The notes: generated by a model not told the origin, from the letters alone. DNA of 64,000 nucleotides from Panagrolaimus kolymaensis (GCA_028622995.1 JAJQJQ010000048.1:186001-250000); one strand, 5' to 3'. Shown: positions 1 through 13,321, counted from the first letter of the stretch. Numbers and translations are program-made.

Positions 1-3000
1 AAAAAGACTAAAAAAGTTTCTATTTTTTTTCTGTAACAAGACATACCTCGACAATTCAATATTTCGATCTGAGATTCTTGGAATAAAAAAAATATAAATA
101 TCTAGTGAAAGTTCAATGAAATCAGAAGGGAGAAAAAAGATGAGAGTTGGAAAATCTTCAAAAAAACAAAAACAAAAAAAACATATCCTCAAGAAAAAAA
201 AGGCACAAGAACATTGAAGAAAAACAAAATAGAGAGGTGAGTGAATAATTTACAACTTCCTTCCATCTATCTTTGAACAAGGTCCTTTTTTGATATTCTC
301 CGAAAATGGAAAAAATAGAAAAAGAAATAAAATAAGAAAAAAATAACAACAACAATATTCAATCCATCGACTGACTGCTTTTACTTATTTTTCTTCGCCT
401 CTCCTATTTCGCTTGCTTATATTTTATTTTGAGAAATCTCTCTCATCTATAATTTGGGAGGTAAGTAAAAAATAAGAGGAAAAAAAGTTTCACCAAATTC
501 AAAGATTGATTGATTCAAAGAATGAGAAAATTAAAATAACGAAAAGTAGAAATATGGTGGAACAGACACAACAAGCAGGTGAGATGAAACTTGGAGTTAA
601 AAATGGAAAACGTTTATGGTCATTATAAGATTTAAAATTTATTATTGCTAGTCTCATTCTGAATACTATGAATTTTATGATGTAGCAATATGAAAAACGT
701 GGAACAGATGGAACGAAAAATAAAAAAAAAAGTTAGAAAAGCATTTTAAAGTTAAAAAAATTAGATGAAAGGAAAGAAAAGTAAAAATAAAAGTTGTTGT
801 TCCAAAATGACATTTTTTTCCTCTCCTTTTTGCGGCTATATTCTAACTTGCTTGCTTCGGTTGATGTTTTTTTTCTCGTTGTCCCAAAAAAAAAATAGAG
901 AAGAGAGAAAGAAATAGGATGGTTAAGAGTCATGGCATGCCGCACCATGACTTTGACTTGCTTCTTCTGTCTCCCTCATTTTTATTTTTGTTTGAATGCT
1001 TTTTAGTTCAAAAAAAAAAAAGAAAGAAAGAAATTTCAGACCTTTAAAGCAATTAGCGTTAAACGAAAAAAAGAAAAAAAATAGAAAAAAGGCTGCTTGC
1101 GAGAAACTCTGCAATTCCCTTATTTCTTATTCCCTTTGAGATCGAAAGAAAAATAGGGATGGATGATGGTACACCACCATCTCCATACATTCATACTTTA
1201 TTTACTCCCTTTTGGGAAATAAGAGAGACGAGAAGAGAGATAGAAAAAAAACAGATGCTCCTTCCTTACTGCTTGCTGCTTCTTGACTAAACGCTAAAAA
1301 ACAAAACAAAAAAAATTGAGAAAGAAAGGTTCCTATTTATTTTTTTTGGATAAAAGAAAAAAGAAAGAACGGAACACACAAAAGCCATTTTTTTCGGAAA
1401 TGACAAAATAAAAAATAAAACATGGGAGTTTATTCAAATGTTATTAGAAAAACAAAAAGTAGAAAAGGAAAAAGAAGGTCAAGTTTCCAAAAAATTAATA
1501 TTCATCGCTACCACGAGGTTTGTTGAAAAATTTAATTTTGCATTCGATAAAATAATGAAGAAGAAAAAAGTTGAATGGAAAATAAAAAATATTCAAATTT
1601 TCATAGTAGGATTTTGAGTAAAACCATTCACTTGTTTTAAAAATATGAAAATGAAAAATCTTTTTTTTCTACCAGTTTTTTTAAAATATGAAACTACCAA
1701 CCTAGTATATATCATGTGTCTATTTTGTTCCAATAAATTATTACTTTTCTGGAGCCTGATTTTCACAATCGTGCAAGAAAAAAATTTTGTTATTTTTAGA
1801 CCCAAAAAGAAAGAACAAAGGCGCCTGCTTGCTTTTTTTGCATTTATATCAGAGCTTTTTTTACAAATATAAAAAATACGTGTTCTTCACTAAAAAAAGA
1901 AAAAGAAAACGGCTGTGCCATAAAAAACGTAAAAAACGTTTAAAAAAACAGACAAAAATGATGAATGTGAAAGATGCTGATAGTCGAGAAGCTTTCTCAA
2001 ATTTGAAAAAGAAGAAGATAAAAGACCATTGTTTAAAAAATACAAATAAAATAGATGAAAAAAAGCAGTTATTTTTCTGGAACCACAAATCAAACAAAAC
2101 AAAAATATGCAAAACACAAATACATACATATTTTTAAAAAATGAGGAAGGAAGAAGAAATTTTTTTGAGAAGGATGAAAGTCAAAAAAACCAAAAGCAAA
2201 AATTGAGCCAATTGAATTTTAAATGAAAAAAAAAATTAACTAACTTTAAAACGTGGCAAAGTTAAAAAGAAAAAAAAGTCAAAATGACGAATGCTACTTC
2301 AAAGTCAAAAAAAATAATTTGTAATTTGTATTTTAAAATTAATTTTTCCTTTTTCTTTGTTGCAAAAAAAGTGAAAGAAATAGTTTCCTTTTTTTTTGCA
2401 AAAGAAAAAAAATTGAAGGAAGGAAGGAAATAAGCAAGCGATGAATGGCAATTGACAAATGCCCTTTATTTATGCCACTTTTACTATTTGGAATTATGAA
2501 TAATAAAAAAAGTTTATAATGCAAAGGTACCGTTCGAAACGTACTTATCAAAAAATCTTTTTACCCTTTTTTCACGAACATTAAAAAATGGTTCATTCAA
2601 GTCTTAAATTTACCAATCATATTCAAAAAACGACGTAAATTATTTTTTTCTGATCCTTTTTAATTTACAAATATGTCAAATATATTCGCGAAAAAAATTC
2701 CTACTAAAGTCAAAGTTTAAAAAAAATAGGCATAAATAACCGCGGCAAGAATAAAAAAGAAGAAAATACTCAAATAAGGCCATCGAGCACCAAGCTTTCA
2801 TGCATCATTTATCCGTCCATGCCTCTCTCTTTCTCTCCTTATTGTGACCTTAAACATTGACATCAGCTTCTTTCTTTCTTAGCCACGTTAAACCCCATCT
2901 TTTTTTATTGTTGGAGAAATAAGAAAAAAACATATCTTTAACTAATTAACTTAAAGTATGTATGTATGAGTCGAGCCATGAATGAGCCCAACAAAAAATG

Positions 3001-6000
3001 AGGGAAGAAGGAGATTATTTTTTTGCAAAAATTATTGAATGTTAAATTTTATTTTATATTTTAACACATCATTTCGTTATCTTTCATTTATAGTTTTTAC
3101 AATAAAGTTTCAGTTTGCCTCGGAGGGAGAAAAAAAATTGTTTGGTTGGTTTGAAAAAAAAAAGTTACACAAAAAAAGAAGGCTTTGACAAAAAAAAAAG
3201 TTTTATCATTGCCTTTTTTGAACAAAAGATGACTTTGAAACTATTTTTAGGGATTGAAAGAAGAAGTTTTCGGATGGGAAAAGAAAAAGATAAAAGCGAT
3301 GCGATGGCGCCGCTTTTCTTTTTTTTCATAAATGTCAAATCAAATAATAGTTTTTCATCATCATTTTGAGAATAGCATATAAAAAAATATAAGGTAGAAA
3401 TATTCTCGAAAATTCTGGAATGCTTTTTTAAAAAAAGGTCAAAAATCAAAAAAATCAAAAAATACAATATAATAATAAAGTCAAAGTAAATAAATAATCC
3501 TTTAAAAGCCATGGTTATCAACTATAATAAATAAATATTTATTTCGAAGAATTAAGCTAAATTCAAATATAAAAAATGAAGAAGAAAGAAACAGTTTTTT
3601 TTAATTCAGCAAAAAAGTAAAATGAAGCAAGCAGAAAAAAGCTTTTGCACTAATTTAATTCCAAGTAAAAAAATCCAAAAATGCAGAAAACAAAATGAAT
3701 GCTATTTTTTCCCTTTTTTTCCATACTATGTCAGCCAGCACACAAAAAAAACCGCTATATATTTTTTTTTCTTTTTAAATATTTGATGCCATTTAAAATA
3801 AATATAAAATGAAAGTAAAAAAATCCGAGACAAAAAGTAATAGAATAATCTATTTCATAAAATAAAAAAAGAGAAGAGATAGCAAAGGGAAAAAATACTT
3901 CAACATCATTTCCGTCGTTTTTTTTTACTTTCTATTTTTGTGCAGCAAAAAAAATGTCTATCTATCTTCGTCGTCTCCTTTTTTTTAAATGGGAAAAGGT
4001 TCCATTGAAAAAAGAAAAAATATTGGAGTTTTTTTGGTTCCTTTCTTTTCTTTTTTTTCTATGTTTGGTTTCTTTACCTTTTTTTGTTATACGCCATTAT
4101 TTGAAATTTGAAACTTTGGTTTACAGGGAAGAATTATTTTGGAAGCTGTGCCCATTATGTTACTCGAGATCTTTCTCCCTCCAGCTTTTCCTGAAGCATA
4201 GAAAAAAAACTCAGGAAAGATTTGGCGGCGGTGTTTTTGCTTTTGGTTTTTAAAAAAAGATTTTTAAATAATAAAAAAAAGCTCTGCCATTTTTTTATTT
4301 GAAGGAAAAAAAAACAAAAAAGCGTAGGTTGTTTGTTAGTTGGTTTTTGGATGTAAGTGAGAGGGTGAGAAGAAAGTATTGAATGAGATTTTATGGAATC
4401 ACTTTGTTTTTTAGATAGGAAATGAAAGAAAAAAATTATTTGCAACTTGAGAATGAGAATGATGGCGGAGGGAAAAAAAGAGGAGAAGGAGTTAGAGCGA
4501 AAGTGATTTACTATGCAAAGGTTTATTTTTGGGTAGAAAAAATATTAAATAAAATGCAAAGAACTGCGATGATGCCAAAATATGTTTCAAAGTACAAGTT
4601 CAAGTTTTTAGTTTCCAGCTTTTCGCAAACCAAAAAATAAGTACCACAAAGTTTCGCAACTAAAAAGTTAAACGCGAAAGATTCAAACTTAAAAATTTGG
4701 TTTTTCTAAAAAAAAGAAATTAAGGAAATTCCGCAAAGCTAAAACAATATTTTTAGGCTACATAATCGTTTTTTGCCGCGACATTCTCTGATATTATTTT
4801 TTAAGGAATCCTTAAATTTTCTTAATTTTTGGCCATTTTGACGGTCTTCGTCCAACAAAAAAAAGAAGAACAAAGTGCATGAAGCCTTTTTTGTTTTGTT
4901 TTTTTGTTAACTAATTTTTAATCTTTTTGAGTGCTCAATAATGGCGTAAAACAAAAAACCGTAAAAGTACGAACCCAGCAACGACCAACCTCCAAACCAG
5001 CAACATAAATAAAACATTTAAAAATAATTACAAAAAAAAGACAAACGAAACCTTAAAAAGTTTTTTTCTGATTTACTTTTTTGTTTTTGCCTGTCTCCAA
5101 AGAGACAAGCATACATATATTTTTAAAAACAATTATACTTTTTTTGCTGTTAATGGTGCTAATGGTGTTAATGTCTGAAAAGAAAAAAAGAAAATTGCAG
5201 ATTTAAACAGCAAAAAAAAGGATAAGAAAAAAAAAGCAATTTAAAACTATTTAAAACTTAAATCTTTTAAAGTGCGAACGGAAAAGGGTAATTTAAAACA
5301 AAAGTTTTCGGATAACAGAGAAGATTTTGCAATGCTGAGAGAATAATCAAAAGATATTAATTACTTAAGTGTAGTTTATTAAACGGGTCTACTTAAGCCT
5401 TTTCTTACCTATAATTTTGACAACCGTAATCTAACCGTCCAACAAATGTAAAGTTTTTAAAAATACGAATTCTAACCCAAATTCATAATTACAGGTTTTT
5501 ATAAATAAATACTAAGTTGCAGAAAATAAAAATCATTTTTGAAACTCTTGATACACTCATTTTTTCATTCGTTACCTACGCATTACTCTTATCTCAAAGG
5601 CTATAATAACAATTTTTTTTGTTGAACCTGTCTATCAGACTTTCCAAAAATAGAAGAAAATTATAAGCTTAAAGAATTTTTGATGAACGACGATAAATTT
5701 AACTAATATCTTCTGAATCTCAAAAATGCAAAAACAAAGAAGAAAAAATAAGAAAGTAGACAAGACAAAAAAAGAAAAGCCTTGTTGGTTGGTTGGTCTG
5801 CCATCTGTTTATAAATTGGTGGGCTAAAATAACAAGGGCATGGATATGAGCATTGTATAAAGAAGAAAACGAGATTTTATAAGTAAATCAAAAAAAAAAG
5901 AAAAGAAGGAAGGAAGATTAAATTATAGCATGACCTTAAAAGCAAGCAAGAGGAGGGAGGAGAAGAAAAATAACATTGGTAAAAAAGTAAAAAATTTGTA

Positions 6001-8530
6001 TATTTATAATGTGAGCTTTTTTGAAAATCAAATAAAAATGCAATTACAAAATGAATTATAAAAGTTGAGTAAGCAAAAGACCAAATAAAAATGGGTTACT
6101 TGGAAAAATGAGTAAAAACAATAAAATTTCAAATTAAAATCATCAAATAAGAAAAGCTTGAAGTCTTGGTGGGTATTAACTTTTTTCTTAAAAAATATTT
6201 ATTCGTAGCAAAATACATTTACAAAATATATAAATATACTAAGTTTTTGCTTTTGACATAAATTAAATGAATTTAGTTTGATTTATGCTAATTTTTTTGA
6301 CTAAACTAAATAGAGTTTTCAGCAAAAATTATAGAAGTTTTACTAAATATTTTTATTTAATAAGAAAATCGATAGTATTCTTACATTAAAAATATTTACA
6401 CTTAATTTTTTGTTATTTATTTTATGAGTAAAACTAAAAAATATTAAAAATCCGGAAGCGTGACTATATTCATTTTTTGCCGCTCCAATCAGAAAATTAA
6501 AAAATGAGTCAAGCAAAGATAAAATATTAGTAATATTTAATCTTCTTTCTTTTTACATCAATAAAACATTCAAAACAAAAAAAAACTCGACACGAAAATT
6601 TAAATTTACTTTTAACTTTGCCTATTTTTTTGTTGTTAAAAATTTTGATTATTTTAAAAAAGATCAAAACATAACTTTTTTTATTTCATGAAAGACTTTT
6701 AAAATTATGTAGTTTGGGAGGCAACATCTCATTTGCATAAAAAATTGGTTTATTATGCTTTTTGAAAGTTAAAAAAATTTTGTGACGCAAAAGAGTTAGA
6801 AAAAAATCGATATTAAAAAAATTATTCGAAACAGCTAAATTTTTTACTCAAAAATTCTTTGCATTAAAGTGTTTTTAACCTTTCTAAGACACTTCTAAAT
6901 TCTAAATTCAAATGTTAATTCTTAAAATAAACCAAATTTTTAGTTTTCTCATAAAAGTTAATAAATAAATTAATGTTTTACACCTTCAAAAAAGGGTCAA
7001 AGCTCGAAAAAAATGTTTCAACTACTTCCATCCATGCCACGCTTGTAAGCATGCATGTAGGCTAGAATCTTGTAAACATGCCAAATGCAAATAACCAAAA
7101 ACAAAATAAAAAAATATACTTCCAAAAAAGAAATCCATTTCAAATACATACTTAAAAAAAATGAATTTAAATTTATGAGAGAAAAAAGATGCATAAAAAA
7201 TATGAAAGAAGAAAACAACAACGAGGATGACAAAGAAAAAAATTAGGAAGCAAAAAATATCGAGGATAGATAAATGGAAGATGGAGAAGCAAGTAAACGT
7301 CTGCGGTGACATCAAAATCTCTGTGACAAATAACAGCAAAAAAATCTTTAAAAAATATCTCATATTTTTTTTTCTAAGTTACAATGCCTCCATTTTTTTC
7401 ATTGGATATATCTCGTTTTTTATCCACAAATAAAATTTAAAAAATGGAAAATAGTTTTAAAAAACAAAATAAAGCTCATTTTTAAATTGCATAACAACGG
7501 CAGTCGGGCAAAAAATAGGAGATAAAGAAGGATGGCATCCACAAAAAAAAGTCAAAAAAGCACACGACGTCGTGAATGCGTCTCGAACATACGTAAAAAA
7601 AGAAGGAATAAAAAAAATTTCGAACGACAACAATAAAAAATTTTTTTTTCTTTGGTTGAAGTAAGCAAAGATGAAAAATAGAAAAAGAAAAGAAAGAAGC
7701 TTCTTTTTCTTTTTTTTCTGGTTGCCGTTGTCGTCGTCCACGAAGAAATAGAAGAAGAAAAAAAATCCAATGCTTTTTTGCTTCATTTTAAAAAATCGAT
7801 TTTTGCAAACAAAAAAAAGTAGAAATGCAGTTTTCTAAAATGCCCTCTCTCTTTTTCCCAAATAAAAAGTAAAGAAGAAAAGAAGACTGCCGTCGTCGTC
7901 ATCACTGCTTTCCTTCTTTCATTCAATGGCCTTGTTGTTTGAGTTGCCAACGAATAAATTTTTTTCTTGAAGCTGGCTGAAATTGCGGAGCTTGGCTGCC
8001 TTCGTAACGGAAAGCACCAAGCAAGCAAAAAAGAAAAAGCACCGGCGCCACCGCAAAATGGCTTCACTCTCTCTCTCTATTATTTTCTTTTTCTTTTTCT
8101 CTATTTCTCCCAAAAAAAGCTTTGCTTTCATTTTTCTTTTTCTTCGTTGTTGTTCCATTTAAAGATGAAAAAGAAAAAGGAAAAAGAGGCTGAATGAAAA
8201 CCGATAATAAAAAAAGTTTGGCTTGGTTCTTAAGAAAAAAAAGGAACAGATAAAATCTGCATTTTTTATCCTTTAATTCTTTGCTAAAGGATTTAAAATG
8301 AATTGAAAGTTTGTATGTATTTATTTTTTATTTTTTTTCTTCTCTCCCGAATCAAATATATAATACAATAAATGAAAGTACACAAATAGTCTTCCACCTT
8401 GACTGTTAAAAATTGAAACATTAAGCAAAAAACAAAAATAAAGACGAAACAAATAAATAGCAAAGAATATACATAATTTTTTTAAAATCAAAAAAGAAAC
8501 ACAGAAGATATGGACAAGATAGTTAGTTAG
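1..8530. other. Gene-poor, homopolymer-rich 8.5-kb stretch
   Basis: I find no supportable protein gene here. The sequence is dominated by A and T runs of 5-12 nt, with purine-rich (GAAAGAAAG) and pyrimidine-rich (CTCTCTCT, about 8070-8100) tracts. The open frames are short, Lys/Phe-rich translations of these tracts, occur on both strands, and have no domain-like composition. One possible first exon at 554-578 is listed separately. The stretch could be intergenic or regulatory DNA, or a large intron of a gene extending beyond the left edge. Confidence 0.6.
554..578 (+). other. Possible first coding micro-exon
   Basis: An ATG in good context (AAATATGG) opens eight codons (MVEQTQQA), and the open stretch ends in CAG followed by GTGAGA, a strong donor. 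Its composition differs from the surrounding homopolymer-rich DNA. I cannot find a convincing second exon downstream, so this may be chance. No function can be assigned. Confidence 0.15.
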
Positions 8531-9367
8531 TTATAAAACCCAAACATAAACGTTTTTTTCTATTTCCCATGTTTCCATCATTTCATTAATTTCATTTCGC
8601 AAAATTGTTCGAAAAGTTTCGGGATTAGTCATTTTCATATTGAAACTAAAGGTTGAAGAGTTCTCACAATTCTTTTCAATAAAATTGCATAAAAATGAGA
8701 AATTTGTATTCGGTGAAATATTAAAAAATCCAATATTAAAATCAATCAATTTTCTTTTAAATTTTAAAGCATTCATTCTTTCAAAAGTTTCTGTGTTAAA
8801 TATTTCATTTTTGTTAAAATAATATATATTTAAAATATTTGGAATTTTTGAAAAAATTCGATCACATGAAACTATGGCACCATTTTCATCATAAATACTA
8901 ACAAAATGAAACCAAAGAGATTTTAATTTTTTGCCATTTAACAACATAAAATTTATTTCATTTAAGGTTAAATTTTGATTGTCCATCATTAAATCTCGAA
9001 GGGCAAAACAATAAATATTTGGATTCATTATATATTTTTGAGAAAGTATCAATCTAGCAGTTAACCAAAATTTAACATTTAAATAATTTTTAAAACATAT
9101 TTTTCGTTTAAATTCTGAATAAAAATAAAATGATGAGTTTTCATAAAGAACGCATTTATCAACGATAATTATTTTATTTTTCGCGAAAAAATATTTGCAA
9201 CTTTTTTGAAATTTTAAAAGTCCTTCAGCAGAAAAAGGATTTTTCAAAATATAATTTATCAAAGGTGATGGAAGACTAAAAGATTGATGTTTGGGAAAAT
9301 TGAAATAAACGGCTGACTTCGAGAATTCATAGAAGCCTATTTCAGAAAGAAATTCTCTGGACACCAT
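8531..9367 (-). CDS. F-box-like family protein (278 aa)
   Basis: Single-exon gene. Residues about 28-70 carry a conserved block: a hydrophobic SFSLPSPLINYILKN helix, then GLLKFQKSCKYFFAKNKI followed by short hydrophobic residues. The pattern LP..(I/L)..I...L..L..(T/S/V)CKYF resembles a divergent F-box (LPxExxxxI, then LxxVCKxW), the part of SCF ubiquitin-ligase adaptors that binds Skp1. The rest is a family-specific region with the motifs YRC/YCF..L, FSLNEFNFLLNGGK-like (here LTLNEINFMLLNGKK), VS.CDRI..K.PN and a MNALKFKRK-like block. At least five related loci lie in this window. The F-box reading is inference from the pattern; the family relationship is seen directly. The start is the first ATG before the conserved block. 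Substrate and partner are unknown. Confidence 0.75.
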   Translation of the reverse strand: MVSREFLSEIGFYEFSKSAVYFNFPKHQSFSLPSPLINYILKNPFSAEGLLKFQKSCKYFFAKNKIIIVDKCVLYENSSFYFYSEFKRKICFKNYLNVKFWLTARLILSQKYIMNPNIYCFALRDLMMDNQNLTLNEINFMLLNGKKLKSLWFHFVSIYDENGAIVSCDRIFSKIPNILNIYYFNKNEIFNTETFERMNALKFKRKLIDFNIGFFNISPNTNFSFLCNFIEKNCENSSTFSFNMKMTNPETFRTILRNEINEMMETWEIEKNVYVWVL

Positions 9368-9966
9368 AATTTCCTCGCAAAATAAAGCAATAACAAATAA
9401 ATCCGAATGAATGAATAAAAGTAACTGGATGTGGATGGGATATTTATAGAAAAAAAAATAACCTCAAAATAACTTAAAGTGCGTACCAACTAACTGGCTT
9501 ATTCTACATTTTATAAAAATAAAATTTGTTCTATTTGACCTTGTTTTTCATAATCACGCATTAATTTTGCAACAAATAAATGTGTACACACAAGAATGCC
9601 AATCAACCCTTTTTTTAAAGCTTCCAGCACAGGCGAATCTTCCAACTAAAAATCATCATGGCACAATTTGCTGTTTTATTTTTTTCGCGTAAACTTATGC
9701 TTTTAAGAAAAAAATAACTGATAAAATCTTCATTTATTTAATATCCTTTAATTCAGGAAAAATTTCAAAATGTAAATAAACTCACAGAAAAATAAGGTAA
9801 AACTTAAAAGTAAAATAAACAAATTTTTTTTAAATAACTTGAAAAAGTAACAAGGTTCACACTTTTTGCTTCGGTAAAAATTATTTTTTCTAGAAAGATG
9901 TTGTTTTATTTTTTATTTTTCGTGTGTTTGTTGTTACTTTTTATCATTAATACAAAAAACACTTTA
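9368..9966. other. Intergenic, nothing recognised
   Basis: AT-rich spacer between the F-box-like gene and the 3' end of the Hsp70-related gene. A stretch near 9706-9770 (GATAAAATCT, then ATCCTTTAATTC) resembles 8250-8290, which suggests a small local duplication. No gene seen. Confidence 0.5.
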
Positions 9967-12569
9967 TTACATGATTGAACAAGGAGCACCGCGTGAATCA
10001 TTAGAATTTAAATAATATGCATAATACGCGGCACCAATGGCCACAACTTCATCAGGATTTTCTTCACAACATTGTTCAGCTTTAGCGAAGATGTCTTTAA
10101 GTAACTTTCGTATCATTGGCATTCGACATGCTCCACCAACTATCAGCACTTTATTTATTTGATTTTGATCCAACTTTGCTTCTAGTAAACTTTTTCTTAT
10201 ACATTCTTTTATTTTTTCTAAAAGCTCATTTGCCATGGATACAAATTCTTGGAGAGTTACATTCAATATGACTTCAATATCTAATTTAAAATCGCTTATA
10301 TCTAAGCTGAAAAGTTATTTTTTGTTAAATTTTTAATCAATTTTTTTCGAACTTTTTTATACCTGGCTTTTGTTTCAGCTGATAAAGTATGTTTAATATC
10401 TAAGCATTTTTCCATTAATTTATATTTTGATTTATCCTTCGCATTTACATCGATTTTATAATCATTCAGTAAAATAGCTTGAAAATGATTGATTAAAATT
10501 TGATCAAAATCTCTTCCACCCAAATGTGTATCACCAGTATTTCCGATTATTTCAAGCTTTTTGTTTTGAATTTTAAATATGCAAACGTCCAAAGTTCCAC
10601 CTCCCAAATCAAATAATAATACACTTGCATTTTGAGGAATAGGTCGGTCAATGAAATATGCAATGGATGCAGCCACGGGTTCACGTAATAGATGGACAGT
10701 TTTCTATCCTGCAAGAATTCCAGCTACATGAGTAGCAATTTTTTGTTTGTTTGTAAATGCAGCTGGCACAGTTATCACAACTTCATCTATTTTTTTTCCT
10801 TGAAATTCTTCAACTTTTTGTTTTATGTGTTTTAGCAAAACTGCGGCAACTTCTTCAGGATGCTTTTCTATCAAAACTTTTCCAGGTCCCTCTATTCTCA
10901 GTTGTGGCTTGTTATCCAAATTTATCATTTCAAATGGCCAAATTTCGTCCATTTTGATCAAATTAAAATTTCTTCCAATAATTCTTTTTGAATCAAAAAT
11001 TGTTGATTTTGCATGATTTTGTAATTGAGTCATTACTAATTTTCCACATTTCTCATTCGCTTCTTCGAATGAAACATAAGATGGAAGCAGTCTTTCTCCT
11101 GTATTATCAAGAGCCAAAGTTTCAATTCCATTTCGACGATTTACAGCTGCGCAACATCGCGTCGTTCCAAGATCGATTCCAACTGCATTAATTTTATCAT
11201 CATTTGTTTCAATTTTTTTGGGAATATTATATGATGGCTAAATTAGAATTTATATAAATAAAAATAAGCTCGAATAGAAAATTTCGGGAGCTTAATTGGT
11301 GAACAAAAAATTTTTTACTTTAATATCTCTAAATTTCAAAGGCATGAAGAAAAAAGAAGCTCTGCTTTTTTTTTTGCATTTTGGTTTTTGTACTCTCAGA
11401 AATAAATGAACTTACGTTATTGTCTTTTACGTTTTGGTTTAAATATAGATCAATTAAACAATTTTCAACATTTATTACTGTTTTATTTAAACAATAATCG
11501 AATGAACAAATTCTATTTTTATCTATTTTAATTGTAAATAATATTTCTCCAACTTCTAACATTTCTTGTGTCACAATTAATTCTTCGATAAATGCTATTC
11601 GGTGATCAATATTAAATATAGGCCCGAATCTTTGTCGAAATGATACCTTTAATGTTTTTTCATTACTTTTTATTGGAATAATTACTGATGTTTCGGTTGA
11701 TAATGGTTGAAATACATTAAAATCAATTATCTTTTTATCATTAATTCTGACACTAAAATAATTATCAAGATGCGAACATAAATTATAAGCTTGAAATTTT
11801 GGATCATTGGCCATAACTCGAGCCTTAAACATAGCAGTTTCAGTTAAACAATAATATTTTTTATAAAAAACTATTTCACATTCGGAAAAAATATTTTTAA
11901 CTGAATCGGATTCAATTTCAACGTCGTCGTATCCAACAAAAATTATTATTTTTGGATCTTTTTCAAATCCTAAACCGGTCTTAATTTTTCGTAATTCATC
12001 TATAGAGGTGACGGAAATGCTGTATAAGGATTTAATCAGTATTAATTTTCCATTAGTTTTTTTCCATAAATAACATTTTTTATCAAATTTTATCATTTGC
12101 ATTTCCAAAATCCAAATTAAATCATCATTTTGAGGTTCGTATATCAAAACTAATTGAAGAATATATTTTAGATGTACGAGATTATATTCATCGATAAGTT
12201 CAATTTTAGTTATTCCATGGACTTTAGCCTTTTCCATAAAAATTTTCCGAATTTCATTATCGTAACCCCAGTACAAAGCAATACAAACACAACCAATTTC
12301 AGCGCCATTAATTTTTTCTTTAATTTGTTCAAACAAACTATCGACTTTGTTATTATCCGAATAATTTACTAAAAAATTAATTTTATGATCTAAAAAGAAT
12401 TTTAGCTGCTTTTTTTTTGATTTTTCAGAGAGTTTAATTTCAAAAAATAACCAAACCCATTATTGCAAGTTTTACCTTTATTTATTTCATATTCTATCGA
12501 TTCTTCGGTTTCTTCATTATAGGCTACACATTCACCATAATATGGATTAATTCCAATATGGAAAACCAT
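9967..12569 (-). CDS. Fused double Hsp70-like protein, one in-frame TAG
   Basis: Four phase-consistent exons: 12569-12476, 12389-11416, 11237-10363 and 10306-9967 (introns 86, 178 and 56 nt). Module 1 (about 356 residues) follows the Hsp70 layout but has lost the ATP signatures: the first phosphate loop reads HIGINPYYGE instead of GIDLGTT, and the GGGT and GGS(T)R motifs are absent. Module 2 is a recognisable Hsp70 nucleotide-binding domain with GIDLGTT, EVVITVPAAF, LLFDLGGGTLDV, HLGGRDFD and VLIVGGACRMP. It has no substrate-binding domain and ends in CSIM, a CaaX-like tail. Exon 3 has no ATG of its own, which supports fusion. An in-frame TAG at 10704-10706 lies where related proteins have a sense codon (AGILAG-stop-KTVHLLREP). 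The stop, if real, removes most of module 2. Alternatively, module 1 may end at a TAA/TGA-type stop near 11329 by intron retention. AATAAA overlaps the final stop. Confidence 0.7.
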
Positions 12570-13321
12570 TTTAAATATTCATCAAAATGCAGTGAAAGGG
12601 AAAATAAACAAAACGACCGACGAGAGAGGAAGAAAATCAATAAGCAAAAAAAAATTTATTCGAGGCTTTTATCAAAGTTTGTACACTTTTTTTGCCAGCC
12701 TTTAAAATTTCATGATAAAAAAAACTTCTTTTTTTCATTTCCTTCTTATCTATAGTAATATTTTTTGTTTTTACCAGCATTGGGCAAACTTTTATGATCA
12801 TACTTATTTTTAACATAGTTCCGGGGATTTAAAGTATTCAAGTTTGAATAAATTCTTATTGAGAGCAAACAAAAAAACAAGCTAAAAGAGCTTTATCTAA
12901 ATTTTTTTAGCAATGTCTGAAAAAAATCGTAAAAGATGTGAATCTCTAATTACGATAGATATTATTAGTTTTCTAATATTTGGAATAACAAAAAATATAG
13001 AAACGAAAAATATGATATTCAAAAGTTTTCAAAATAATAAAAAAAATAAAAAACATATTTCAACAACAAAAAAAGTTGAACTTTGTAGTTTTTTTCATTC
13101 ATCGCAAGTGTGAGTGCAAGTTCAAATGAACAATCAACAACAACAAAAAAAATAAAAAAATAAAAACATTCAGTCAATCTTTCTAATGTTATTTACTCTC
13201 TCATTCGTTGAGTATTTATATGTATTTGTTTTGATGTAAAAATACGTGATCGAAGTCATTTTTATTTTTCTTTAAAAATTTAATTCTAATTTTAAGTTTT
13301 CAGAAATAATCGAAGAAAAAA
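12570..13321. promoter_or_regulatory. Divergent intergenic region, Hsp70-like / TSPO
   Basis: About 750 bp between the start codons of two oppositely oriented genes, so it likely holds both promoters. It is AT-rich with A/T runs. TTTTCAG at 13297-13303 lies 18 nt before the TSPO ATG and could be a trans-splice acceptor. No clear heat-shock elements (nGAAnnTTCn arrays) were seen. Confidence 0.35.

Noticed and set aside
3954..4253. 99-codon frame with a hydrophobic stretch
   Set aside because: The hydrophobic residues come from a T-rich tract; there is no family resemblance and no supporting exon structure.
1..8530. Dozens of 60-120-codon open frames on both strands
   Set aside because: They are translations of A/T and purine/pyrimidine tracts, rich in Lys or Phe, overlap in opposite frames, and show no domain, splice or conservation-like signal.
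12558..13113. Plus-strand frames upstream of TSPO
   Set aside because: Lys/Asn-rich, no domain, and they lie in the divergent promoter region.
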